64,000 bases of DNA from Flavobacteriales bacterium (GTDB taxonomy: Bacteria; Bacteroidota; Bacteroidia; Flavobacteriales_F; PHOS-HE28). Both the position numbers and the translations under genes were made by a program. The notes under the pieces were generated by a model. That model did not search any database and was not told the origin of the DNA. It saw nothing but the letters and a program-made list of their open reading frames with translations. The stretch is from assembly GCA_016715995.1 (NCBI GenBank), contig JADJXF010000024.1, positions 1 through 64,000 on the forward strand, read 5' to 3'. The first letter of the stretch is position 1. Each line of letters starts with the position of its first letter. Below are positions 19,832 to 29,659 of the stretch, piece after piece.

Positions 19832-21162
19832 TGGAAGTGCTCATTGAACAAATAGCGATCTACGGTTCCGTGATCCTGCTGTGCGGGCTCGTGGTCTTCT
19901 TCTATATGCGCAGCCTCAGCAAGAAATCGGCGATCGTGGAGAAGAAGGTGGAGAAGGCCAAGGCCGAGGGGATGTTCGAGCCGGTTTCCCTCCATCCGTA
20001 CATCGACCTGAACACCTGCATCGGCAGTGCTGCCTGCGTGGCGGAATGCCCGGAGAAGGACATCCTGGGTATCGTGGACGGCAAGGCCACGGTCATCATC
20101 GCTTCCAACTGCGTAGGCCATGGGGCCTGCTTCCATGCCTGCCCCGTGGAGGCCATTTCACTGCGCATCGGCACGGAGACGCGCGGCGTAGATCTGCCGC
20201 ACGTGGACCAGTCCTTCGAAACGAACATCAAGGGGATGTACATCGCAGGAGAGCTTGGTGGCATGGGCCTGATCCGCAATAGTGTGGAACAAGGCCAACA
20301 GGCGATGATCAGCATTGCTGGCAACAAGAAACCCAAGGCCGAGGGCGTGCTCGACGTGGTGATTATCGGTGCCGGACCAGCGGGGATATCGGCAACCTTG
20401 GAAGCGAAGAAGCAAGGCTTGACCAGTGCCACCTTGGAACAGGATTCCCTCGGTGGTACAGTGTACACCTTCCCGCGCGCCAAACTGGTGATGACCGCAC
20501 CGGTGGATCTCCCCCTCTACGGGAAGGTGAAGCTGTATGACACCACCAAGGATGAGCTGTTGCAGCTCTGGCATACAGTGATTGCCAAGCACGGCATAGA
20601 GATCACGGAGCGTGTGAAGGTGGAGAGCATCGTACCGCAGAAGGATGGGACCTTCAAGCTGTCCACCAACGCGGGCAAGGAGTACATCGCCAACAACGTT
20701 CTGCTCGCCATAGGACGTCGTGGCAGTCCGCGGAAGCTCGGCATCCCTGGGGAGGAATCGACCAAGGTCGCTTACAGGCTCCTGGAGCCTGAGAACATCG
20801 CCGGAAAGAAGGTGGTGGTGGTGGGCGGAGGTGATGCGGGGGTGGAATCCGCGATGATGCTGATGGCCACCAATGACGTAACGCTGGTGAACCGCAACGA
20901 GAATTTCGCAGGCTGCAAACCGAAGAACAAGGAAGCGATCACCAGTGCCATCGATTCCGGTGCGATGAAGGCGGTCTATAAAGCGAACCTGGTCTCCATC
21001 TCGCCGGAATCCGTGTTGTGCAAAGTCGGAGAGGAGGTGCGGCAGATGGAGAACGACCTCGTGTTCGTTTTTGCAGGTGGCGAGCTCCCTACTGGCTTCC
21101 TGCAGAAGGCGGGCATCGAGATTACCAAGCGTTTCGGGCATATCGTGAAGAAGCACAAGTGA
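19831..21162 (+). CDS. Membrane-anchored ferredoxin fused to NAD(P)/FAD-binding oxidoreductase
   Basis: 443 residues. One N-terminal helix (IYGSVILLCGLVVFFYM) anchors it. Residues about 50-110 form a two-cluster ferredoxin domain, but the motifs are CIGSAACVAECP and CVGHGACFHACP: the second cysteine of each is Ser or His. From about 165 on is a thioredoxin-reductase-like flavoprotein with VVIIGAGPAGIS (FAD) and VVVVGGGDAGVES (NAD(P)H), and LLAIGRRGSPRKLG. No CxxC redox disulfide is seen. It likely passes electrons between a nicotinamide or ferredoxin pool and the adjacent cytochrome b. The 3' end overlaps the first multiheme gene by 4 bases. Confidence 0.8.
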   Translation: MEVLIEQIAIYGSVILLCGLVVFFYMRSLSKKSAIVEKKVEKAKAEGMFEPVSLHPYIDLNTCIGSAACVAECPEKDILGIVDGKATVIIASNCVGHGACFHACPVEAISLRIGTETRGVDLPHVDQSFETNIKGMYIAGELGGMGLIRNSVEQGQQAMISIAGNKKPKAEGVLDVVIIGAGPAGISATLEAKKQGLTSATLEQDSLGGTVYTFPRAKLVMTAPVDLPLYGKVKLYDTTKDELLQLWHTVIAKHGIEITERVKVESIVPQKDGTFKLSTNAGKEYIANNVLLAIGRRGSPRKLGIPGEESTKVAYRLLEPENIAGKKVVVVGGGDAGVESAMMLMATNDVTLVNRNENFAGCKPKNKEAITSAIDSGAMKAVYKANLVSISPESVLCKVGEEVRQMENDLVFVFAGGELPTGFLQKAGIEITKRFGHIVKKHK

Positions 21163-22743
21163 ACCGGCTGAAGACATACCTCCTCGTTGTGCTGTCGCTG
21201 ACGGCCGCGATTGGCTTCGCGCAGCTCGCCCGGAGACCTTACCACCGCCCATGCCAAGCTGGAGGGCATGAGCAACTGCACGCAATGCCATGACCTCGGC
21301 AACAAAGTGACGAATGAGAAGTGCTTGGCCTGTCATAAGGATGTGCAGTCGCTGATCACGCAGAAGCGGGGATACCATGTGAGCCGAGAGGCGAAAGGCA
21401 AGGATTGCTTCACCTGCCATAGCGAGCACCACGGAAGGAAATTCGAGATGGTGCGCTTCGATGAGAAGGCGTTCGATCACGCGCTCGCCGGTTATCCGCT
21501 GGAGGGCGCGCACAAGCCGTTGGATTGCCGCAAGTGCCATGCGCCCGAGAAGATCAAGGACCCGGAGATCCGCGTACGGCCGAAGACCTTCATGGGACTT
21601 GATCAGGCCTGCCTCTCCTGCCACACCGATTTCCACCAGGGGAGCATGTCAAAGGATTGCCGGAGCTGCCATGACCTGACGGCCTGGAAGCCGGTGAAGA
21701 AGTTCGACCACGCCAAGACCGATTTCCCCTTGCGCGGCGGGCACGTGCAGGTTGATTGCAAGGAGTGCCACAAGGTGACCACCCGCAATGGCAAGGAGTT
21801 CCAGCAGTTCGCCGACCTGCCGCATGCCGATTGCAAAACCTGCCACAGCGATCCGCACAAATCGCATTTCGTGAACGCCTGCGCGCAATGCCACACCGAT
21901 GAGGCCTTCAAGGTCTTCGTCGGCAAGGATCGGTTCGAACACAATGCGACCCATTTCAGGTTGCTGGGCAAGCACGCGACCACGGACTGCTACGAGTGCC
22001 ACAAGAAGACCAGTGATCCGGTGGCGGTTTTCCAGGACCGTATTGGTGTGAAGGAGAACGACTGCGCCACCTGTCACAAGGACCCGCATGAAGGGAAGTT
22101 CGGCACCGACTGCGCGAAGTGCCACCAGGAAAAGGGCTTCAAGGCTTTGCGCTCCATGGATCGGTTCGACCACAACCTCACGGACTATCCGCTGCAAGGG
22201 AAGCACATCGGGGTGGACTGCAAGAAGTGCCATAAGGGTCCTTACACGGATCCAATCGTATTCGATGCCTGCAACCGGTGCCACGAGGACTTCCACAAAG
22301 GCGTGTTCGACAAGAACGGCGTGGCAACCGACTGCGTGGAATGCCACTTCCTCACGGATGGATTCGAGGTGAGCATGTTCAGCATCGAACAGCACAAGGA
22401 GACGCCTTTCCCACTTGAAGGCGCGCACCAGGCCACTCCCTGCTTCGAGTGCCACATGAAGGATGGGAAGAACTGGACCTTCAGGAGCATTGGCAGTGCA
22501 TGCGCCGATTGCCACGACAATGTGCACGGAGAGGATTTCGTGGAGAACGGAGTGACGGATTGCAAACGCTGCCATGTCGCGGACGACTGGTTCCCCAAGC
22601 TCTTCGACCATGACCTCACCGGGTTCCCGCTCGTGGGCGAGCACGTGAAAGTGGAATGCCGAGAATGCCACAAGGTGGCCGACGATGGCAAGGTCCCATC
22701 CTTCAGGATCGAACGCTTCGAATGCGCAGACTGCCACAAATAG
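21159..22743 (+). CDS. Multiheme cytochrome c with 20 CxxCH motifs, +1 frameshift near its start
   Basis: The GTG at 21159 gives a good signal peptide (VVLSLTAAIGFAQ). One extra base near 21227 (cagctcgcccgg) shifts the frame; removing it yields AQLPGDLTTAHAKLEG and the rest reads through to 22743 as about 520 residues. I count 20 CxxCH haem sites, about one per 25 residues. The spacing motif FDH..TDFPL.GGHV.VDCKECH recurs. Extra histidines in FDH and H..V supply distal ligands. There is no sorting domain. It is probably periplasmic, taking electrons from the membrane module. The end overlaps the next cytochrome gene by 22 bases. Confidence 0.85.
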
Positions 22744-25700
22744 CCGTGCTCTTGCTGCTGACCGCAGTGCGGCTATCCGCGCAATCGCCCCATGGCGAGA
22801 ACCTCACCATTGATTGTTCCAAATGCCATAGTCCTGCGGGCTGGACCAACGCCAACCTCATCTGGGTCGAATCCAACGCAGGCGCCCTCGATCACAAGGG
22901 TCGCGCCCGTGGGAAGCAGCCGCTGTTGGATGCCAACGCCGCGTCGATCGTTTTCAGCCATGATTCCACGGATTTCCCGTTGGAGGGAACGCATGCGATT
23001 GTGGATTGCAAGTCCTGCCATGCTTCCTTGGTCTTCGACACAGCCCCCATGGAGTGCGCGGCTTGCCACACGGATGTGCATGGGATGAGCGTAGGAAATG
23101 ACTGCGCGCGCTGCCACACATCGTTGGATTGGATCGTGCATACCATCCCGGAATTGCACGAGCAGAATGGTTTCGCTCTTGTCGGTGCCCATGGGAACCT
23201 GAGTTGCACGGATTGCCACACCGCCGGGAACCCGTTGCAATTCGACCGTGTCGGCAACGATTGTTTCAGCTGCCATCAGAATGACTACGCGGCTGCGAAG
23301 GCACCGGACCATGCTGCCAACGGCTTCTCGACGGATTGCATCGATTGCCATGATCCGATGGGCAGTGGTTGGCACACGACAAACGTGGTGCACGACTTCT
23401 TCCCGCTAACACTGGGGCATGCCATCCAGGATTGCAGCCAATGCCACGTTACCGGCAACTTCTCCGACGCATCGCCGGAATGTTCGACCTGTCACCAGCA
23501 GGACTTCAACAGCACGACCAACCCGAACCACCAGGCCGCCGGTTTCACTGCGGACTGTGCCACCTGCCACACCACGAATCCGGGTTGGAGCCCGGCGACA
23601 TATGACCATGCGGTTTGGCCACTGGTCGGATCTCACATCCCGGTCAGTTGTGATCAATGCCACAACGGGAACTACGCCAACACGCCGAACACCTGCGAGG
23701 CCTGCCACCTCACGGACTACAACGCCACCACCGATCCGAACCATATTTCGGCAGGCATACCCACGGACTGCGCGCAATGCCACAACGAAGGATCCTGGGG
23801 CGATGCGGCATTCGACCATGACCTGACGAGCTTCCCGCTCACGGGGATGCACGTGAACGTGAACTGCCTCGAATGCCACGCTGCGGGCTACACGGGCACA
23901 CCCACGAACTGTGATGCGTGCCATATGACGGATTACAACGGCACGGTCGAGCCCAACCACACACAGGCCCAGTTCAGTACGGATTGCACGCAATGCCACA
24001 CGGCGGATGGCTGGACGCCTTCCTCCTTCGACCACACGAGCGCCACGGGCTGGGCACTGAACGGCTCTCATGCCAACGTGAACTGCAACCAGTGCCATGC
24101 GGCAGGCTACGCCAATACGCCCAATACCTGCGAAGCCTGCCACCTGACGGACTACAATGCCACCACCGATCCGAACCACGTGACGGCGGGATTCCCGACG
24201 GACTGCGCGCAATGCCACAACGAAGGATCCTGGGACGATGCGGCATTCGACCATGACCTGACGAGCTTCCCGCTCACGGGCATGCACACCAACGTGGCCT
24301 GTATCGAGTGCCACGCTGCGGGCTACGCCAACACGCCCACGAACTGCGATGCGTGCCACCTGACCGACTACAACGGCACGGTCGAGCCCAACCACACACA
24401 GGCCCAGTTCAGCACGGACTGCACGCAGTGCCACACCGCGGACGGCTGGACGCCGAGCAGCTTCGATCATACCTCAGCGACGGGCTTCGCGCTCAACGGC
24501 TCGCACGCGAACGTGAATTGCAACCAGTGCCACTCGGCGGGCTACGCGAACACGCCCAACACCTGCGAGGCATGCCATCTCACGGACTACAACGCTACGG
24601 CGGACCCCAACCACGTGACGGCGGGCTTCCCCACGGACTGTGCGCTGTGCCATGATGAGGGCAGCTGGGGCAACGCCACCTTCGACCACAATACGACGGC
24701 GTTCCCGCTTACCGGCCAGCATACCACGGTGGACTGCATGCAATGCCACGCCAACGGCTTCGCTGGCACGCCTACGAACTGCAATGCGTGCCATATGCCG
24801 GATTACAACGGCACGGTCGAGCCCAACCACACACAGGCCCAGTTCAGCACGGACTGCACGCAATGCCACACGGCGGATGGCTGGACGCCTTCCTCCTTCG
24901 ACCACACGAGCGCCACGGGCTGGGCACTGAACGGCTCGCACGCGAACGTGAACTGCAATCAGTGCCATGCGGCGGGGTACGCCAATACGCCCAACACCTG
25001 CGAGGCCTGCCACCTGACGGACTACAACGCGACCACGGACCCCAACCACGCAACGGCGGGCTTCCCCACGGACTGCGCGCTATGCCACGATGAGGGCAGT
25101 TGGGGAACTGCGACGTTTGACCACAACACCACGAGCTTCCCGCTCACGGGGATGCACACCAACGTGGCCTGTATCGAGTGCCACGCTGCGGGCTACACCA
25201 ACACGCCCACGAACTGCGATGCGTGTCACCTGACCGACTACAACGGCACGGTCGAGCCCAACCACACCCAGGCGCAGTTCAGCACGGACTGCACGCAGTG
25301 CCACACGGCGGATGGCTGGACGCCTTCCTCCTTCGACCACACGAGCGCCACCGGCTGGGCGCTCAACGGCTCGCACGCGAACGTGAACTGTAACCAGTGC
25401 CATGCGGCGGGTTACGCCAACACGCCCAACACCTGCGAGGCCTGCCACCTGACGGACTACAACACGACGACCGATCCGAACCACGTGACGGCGGGCTTCC
25501 CCACGGACTGCGCGCTGTGCCATGATGAGGGCAGCTGGGGCAACGCCACCTTCGACCACAATACGACGGCGTTCCCGCTTACCGGCCAGCATACCACGGT
25601 GGATTGCATGCAATGCCACGCCAACGGCTTTGCTGGCACTCCGACGAACTGCGATGCGTGCCATATGCCGGACTATAATGCGACCACAGCACCGAACCAC

Positions 25701-26201
25701 GTCCAGTCCGGCTTCCCGACCGATTGTGCGCAATGTCATAGTTCCGCGGCATGGACCCCGGCTACCTTCGACCATGACAATACGGGCTTCCCCCTGACCG
25801 GACAGCATGTGAATGCGAGTTGTGGCCAATGTCACGCGAACGGATACGCAGGTACACCTACAAACTGCGACGCTTGTCACATGTCGGACTACAACAGCGC
25901 CCCCAACCACGCCGGGGAGGTCTATCCAACGGATTGTACGCTATGTCACAGCACCTCGGCATGGGATCCGTCCTCATTCAACCATGACTCCCAGTATTTC
26001 CCGATCTATAGCGGGAACCATAATGGTGAATGGAATACTTGTTCGGAATGCCATACCACTCCCGGTGACTTCAGCACATTCAGTTGCATCGATTGCCACG
26101 AGCACGACAGCCAGAACTCGGTGAACAACGACCACAATGGGGTATCCGGGTATTCCTACAACAGCACCGCGTGCTTTAACTGTCACCCTAATGGGAACTG
26201 A
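22722..26201 (+). CDS. Giant multiheme cytochrome c with 46 CxxCH motifs
   Basis: 1159 residues from the ATG at 22722, which gives a signal peptide (IAVLLLLTAVRLSAQ). I count 46 CxxCH motifs, one haem per 25 residues. The N-terminal third (about 320 residues) is non-repetitive and related to the next cytochrome. The centre is built of 145-residue units with six haems each. The C-terminal end has SQYFPIYSGNHNGEWNTC and ends ACFNCHPNGN, shared with the next gene. Recurring FDH..T.FPL.G.H gives distal histidines. There is no transmembrane helix and no T9SS tail. If each site is filled it carries about 28 kDa of haem and could act as a long wire. Confidence 0.93.
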   Translation: MRRLPQIAVLLLLTAVRLSAQSPHGENLTIDCSKCHSPAGWTNANLIWVESNAGALDHKGRARGKQPLLDANAASIVFSHDSTDFPLEGTHAIVDCKSCHASLVFDTAPMECAACHTDVHGMSVGNDCARCHTSLDWIVHTIPELHEQNGFALVGAHGNLSCTDCHTAGNPLQFDRVGNDCFSCHQNDYAAAKAPDHAANGFSTDCIDCHDPMGSGWHTTNVVHDFFPLTLGHAIQDCSQCHVTGNFSDASPECSTCHQQDFNSTTNPNHQAAGFTADCATCHTTNPGWSPATYDHAVWPLVGSHIPVSCDQCHNGNYANTPNTCEACHLTDYNATTDPNHISAGIPTDCAQCHNEGSWGDAAFDHDLTSFPLTGMHVNVNCLECHAAGYTGTPTNCDACHMTDYNGTVEPNHTQAQFSTDCTQCHTADGWTPSSFDHTSATGWALNGSHANVNCNQCHAAGYANTPNTCEACHLTDYNATTDPNHVTAGFPTDCAQCHNEGSWDDAAFDHDLTSFPLTGMHTNVACIECHAAGYANTPTNCDACHLTDYNGTVEPNHTQAQFSTDCTQCHTADGWTPSSFDHTSATGFALNGSHANVNCNQCHSAGYANTPNTCEACHLTDYNATADPNHVTAGFPTDCALCHDEGSWGNATFDHNTTAFPLTGQHTTVDCMQCHANGFAGTPTNCNACHMPDYNGTVEPNHTQAQFSTDCTQCHTADGWTPSSFDHTSATGWALNGSHANVNCNQCHAAGYANTPNTCEACHLTDYNATTDPNHATAGFPTDCALCHDEGSWGTATFDHNTTSFPLTGMHTNVACIECHAAGYTNTPTNCDACHLTDYNGTVEPNHTQAQFSTDCTQCHTADGWTPSSFDHTSATGWALNGSHANVNCNQCHAAGYANTPNTCEACHLTDYNTTTDPNHVTAGFPTDCALCHDEGSWGNATFDHNTTAFPLTGQHTTVDCMQCHANGFAGTPTNCDACHMPDYNATTAPNHVQSGFPTDCAQCHSSAAWTPATFDHDNTGFPLTGQHVNASCGQCHANGYAGTPTNCDACHMSDYNSAPNHAGEVYPTDCTLCHSTSAWDPSSFNHDSQYFPIYSGNHNGEWNTCSECHTTPGDFSTFSCIDCHEHDSQNSVNNDHNGVSGYSYNSTACFNCHPNGN
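23694..25680 (+). repeat. 435-bp tandem repeat encoding six-haem units
   Basis: The codons for CEACH recur at 23694, 24129, 24564, 24999 and 25434, exactly 435 bases apart each time. Four complete units and a partial fifth are present. Each complete unit has six haem motifs, in the order CEACH, CAQ/LCH, CL/I/M-E/Q-CH, CD/NACH, CTQCH, CNQCH. The unit is in frame (145 codons). Confidence 0.95.
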
Positions 26202-26336
26202 GGATTCGCCCCAGTTCGGTCCGGCTGTTTACCCAATTCGGGGCTCATTCTTCCCATCTCGTCCGATATCTCCCAAAATCCCAGCTGAATCCCCGGTCCT
26301 TCGTATACATGCTCGGCTAGATTGACCAGACACTCA

Positions 26337-28053
26337 ATGAGTTCTAAGCCATTGCACACGGTCCTTCTTGGCTTGCTCGGATCATGTACCCGAGCGGGGC
26401 AACTGTGTGCATTCATCGCTGGCCTGTCATTCTCCACTTGGGCGGTAGGTCAGTCGCCGCATGGTGCTTCCTTCAAGATCGACTGCGCGGCCTGCCACGT
26501 TCCGGATAGCTGGGTGACAATGCGCGATCCCCTGGTCTTCGACCATGATACCACGGCGCTCCCGTTGGTGGGTATGCATGCGCAGGTGGATTGCCGGTCC
26601 TGTCATGGTTCCCTGGTGTTCGATACACCGATGCCAACGGATTGCATCTCCTGCCACACCGATGTTCATGCGATGACCGTCGGTGATGACTGCGCCCGGT
26701 GCCACACACCTCGGACCTGGCTGGTGGATGATATCCCGGAGCTGCATGAGCAGAACGGATTCGCGCTCATCGGCGCGCACAGCAACCTCAGCTGCGTGGA
26801 CTGCCACGTCGCTGACAATACGCTGGCGTTCGCCCGCGTGGGCAACGATTGCATCAACTGCCACAACGACGAGTTCAACGCCACCAGGTTCCCGAACCAC
26901 GCGAGTTCCGGCTTCTCCACGGATTGCATCGAATGCCACGCATCCGATGGGTACGGGTTGGGGTACCCAGTTCACCGACCACGATTTCTTCCCTCTGACC
27001 GGTGGCCACGCCATCCAGGACTGCGCTCGCTGCCACACCACAGGCAATTTCGCGGACGCCTCACCGGAATGCGCCAGTTGTCACCTGACGGAATACAACG
27101 GGACTACGGACCCGAACCATCAATCCGCTGGGTTCTCCACGGACTGCGCGAGCTGCCACACCACCGGTCCGGGTTGGACGGCCTCCTTCGACCATAACAT
27201 CACGGACTTCCCGTTGCATGGCGCCCACGTGACCACGGCATGCATCGAATGTCATGCGAACGGCTACACCGGTACTCCGACCGCGTGCAGTGCCTGCCAC
27301 ATGACCGAATACAATGGCACCACGGAACCCAACCATGCTACCTCAGGATTCAGCACGGATTGCGCCATGTGCCATGACGAGACCGCCTGGGGTAATGCGA
27401 CCTTCAATCACGACAACACAGGCTTCCCGCTGCATGGCACGCACGTGACCACCGCGTGCATCGAATGCCACGCCAACGGTTATGCCGGAACACCCACCGC
27501 TTGCAGCGCATGCCACATGGCCGACTACAATGGAACTACCGATCCCAACCATGCTGCTTCCGGCTTCAGCACGGATTGCGCTGCGTGCCACGATGAGACC
27601 GCATGGGGCAACGCCACCTTCAATCACAACAACACGGATTTCCCGCTGCAAGGTGCACACACAACCACCGCGTGCATCCAGTGCCATGCGAACGGCTATG
27701 CCGGAACGCCCACGGCTTGCAGCGCGTGCCACATGCCTGACTACAACGCCACAACGGATCCCAACCATACGGCTGCACAGTTCCCGACGAACTGCGCCGA
27801 ATGCCACAACGAGAATGCCTGGGAGCCATCCACGTTCAACCACGACTCTCAGTACTTCCCCATCTACAGCGGGAACCACAATGGGGAATGGAACACCTGT
27901 GCGGAATGCCATACCAATCCGAATGACTACAGCGTGTTCAGTTGCATCATCTGTCACGATAACCAGGCAGATCTGGCAGATGAGCATAGTGATGAGAGCG
28001 GGTATTCGTATAACAGCAACGCCTGCTTCAACTGCCACCCGAATGGCAACTGA
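26337..28053 (+). CDS. Multiheme cytochrome c with 22 CxxCH motifs, +1 frameshift
   Basis: The ATG at 26337 begins a leader ending FIAGLSFSTWAVGQ. Seven CxxCH motifs precede a frame change at about 26942. There GAATGCCACGCATCC has one base more than the matching stretch of the preceding gene, and removing it restores HPMGTGWGTQ and 15 more haem motifs to the stop at 28053. The restored protein of about 570 residues is a paralogue of the 46-haem protein: same N-terminal block (DCARCH, IPELHEQNGFALIGAH) and same C-terminal block ending ACFNCHPNGN, but only about three 70-residue units between. The shift may be a sequencing error. Confidence 0.85.
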
Positions 28054-28057
28054 CCAG

Positions 28058-29659
28058 ATGCTGAAGAATTGGTTCGGCATACTGCCCCTTATACTCATGT
28101 CCACTGTGACGGCCGCCCAGAACGTGGTTCCCGGTGAAGTGACCTTCATCACCGCACAACACATCTATGTCAGGTTCGAACGAACGGAGGGTATCGCGGT
28201 GAAGGACACATTAGAGCTGGTGAAGGGCGGGGTCGCAACCGCCTGTCTGGTCGTCAGCAGCATGTCATCCACTTCGTGCGTTTGCACGCCGGTGAGTGGT
28301 TGCAGATTCGAGAAAGGAGACCGCGTTCAGACGAGGAGCCTCCACGTGGTCGAGACCCAGGCGATCGGAACTGGTCGAAGGAAACCGGTACTAACCAAGC
28401 CTTTAGACGTGGACACGCTCGGCAGCAAGGGCGAGCGGATCCGAGGTCGGCTCTCTGCCGCAACGTACAGCACCATGCCTTCAACACGAGAGAACGATCA
28501 TCGCGTGATGTACCGGTTCTCCATGAACGCCCACAACATCTCGAACTCGAAGTTCTCCGCAGAGACCTATTTGAACTACCGGAAGTTATACCCCGCGAAC
28601 CTAGAGAGCCATCCCCAGCGCACGGAGTTGTTCAATGTGTACAGCCTAGCGGTGAACTTTGCTCCGGATTCGAATACGACCATCGCGCTGGGCAGGAGGA
28701 TCAACAACAGTGCTTCTTCCTTGGGTGCCATCGATGGGTTGCAGATGGAGCGAAGCTTCGGGACCGTATTCGCTGGAGCCATCGCTGGTTTCCGGCCGGA
28801 CATCTACACCTATGGCCTCAATTTCAACCTACTGGAATACGGTGGATACATCGGCGCGCAAGTGAGCTCTTCAACCATCAGCTCGCGTTCCACTGTGGGC
28901 CTTCTGCAGCAGACGAACAGCGGCATGGTGGACCGGCGCTATGCCTACCTCCAACACACCAGTACGTTCCACGGCAATCTGAATTTCTTCTCTTCTGGCG
29001 AGCTCGACCTTTATAGCACCACAGGCAGCAGTATGCGGCTGACCAACTTGTTCATCTCCTCTCGCTATCGGCTCAGCAGGAATGTCGATGTCTTCGCCTC
29101 CTATGACAGCCGACGGCGCGTGGTGTACTTCGAGACCTTCCGCAATGATGTGGAAGTGCTTCTTGATGACGATGATGCGCGACAAGGCGCGAGGCTCCGG
29201 CTCAATGTCAGGCCCACCAGGAAGCTCGGGCTCGGAGTCGCATACAGCAAACGGTTCCAAGCCGATGGGGCCAACGCCTCGGACAACATCGGAGGCAACG
29301 TGAATTTCAACCTTGACCCGAAAGGTGTTGGGAGGTGGTCCGTGCAAGCGAATCGCAATACGTCCAGTTATGTGCGTAGCGATGTGCTTTCGTTCAGGCA
29401 TTCCCGCACGTTGGTCCCCAAGTACGTGACCTTGAGCCTGTACTACCGGATGGTGGAGTATGTGTACGCGAATCGCCAGGAGGGATCCCCCCTTTCCGCG
29501 CGGACTTCGCAACGCTACTATGGCGCGGATCTCTCAGTGAACCTTGCCCGCGGTTTTGCATTCATGGTGCTGGGTGAATTGGCGACGATCCTCGAGGAGC
29601 GCAACTACCGGCTCAACATGAGCCTGGTGAAACGATTCGATAGCAAGAAACAACGATGA
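28058..29659 (+). CDS. Predicted outer-membrane beta-barrel of the cytochrome cluster
   Basis: 533 residues with a signal peptide (MLKNWFGILPLILMSTVTAAQ). A short N-terminal domain holds TSCVCTPVSGC. From about residue 130 on, alternating aromatic/polar strands (FNVYSLAVNF, TYGLNFNLLEYGG, RYAYLQHTSTFHGNLNFFSSGEL) run to the C-terminus, as in 16- to 20-strand barrels. No family is recognised. Its place directly after three multiheme cytochromes, like the MtrB/PioB porins of known conduits, suggests it inserts a cytochrome through the outer membrane. That analogy is positional, not by sequence. The C-terminal gene border overlaps the lipoprotein gene by 4 bases. Confidence 0.65.
   Translation: MLKNWFGILPLILMSTVTAAQNVVPGEVTFITAQHIYVRFERTEGIAVKDTLELVKGGVATACLVVSSMSSTSCVCTPVSGCRFEKGDRVQTRSLHVVETQAIGTGRRKPVLTKPLDVDTLGSKGERIRGRLSAATYSTMPSTRENDHRVMYRFSMNAHNISNSKFSAETYLNYRKLYPANLESHPQRTELFNVYSLAVNFAPDSNTTIALGRRINNSASSLGAIDGLQMERSFGTVFAGAIAGFRPDIYTYGLNFNLLEYGGYIGAQVSSSTISSRSTVGLLQQTNSGMVDRRYAYLQHTSTFHGNLNFFSSGELDLYSTTGSSMRLTNLFISSRYRLSRNVDVFASYDSRRRVVYFETFRNDVEVLLDDDDARQGARLRLNVRPTRKLGLGVAYSKRFQADGANASDNIGGNVNFNLDPKGVGRWSVQANRNTSSYVRSDVLSFRHSRTLVPKYVTLSLYYRMVEYVYANRQEGSPLSARTSQRYYGADLSVNLARGFAFMVLGELATILEERNYRLNMSLVKRFDSKKQR

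Noticed and set aside
20158..21636. Minus-strand open frame of about 490 codons opposite the ferredoxin-flavoprotein and the first cytochrome
   Set aside because: Opposite two clear genes; no family features.
23406..24470. Long minus-strand open frame (over 350 codons) within the 46-haem cytochrome gene
   Set aside because: It is the mirror of a repetitive, GC-rich gene whose plus-strand reading is packed with CxxCH motifs; the minus frame has no domain and only low-complexity VRGV-type text.
23694..25680. Direct repeats resembling a CRISPR array
   Set aside because: The units are 435 bases, continuous, in frame and coding for haem motifs; there are no spacers and no cas genes.
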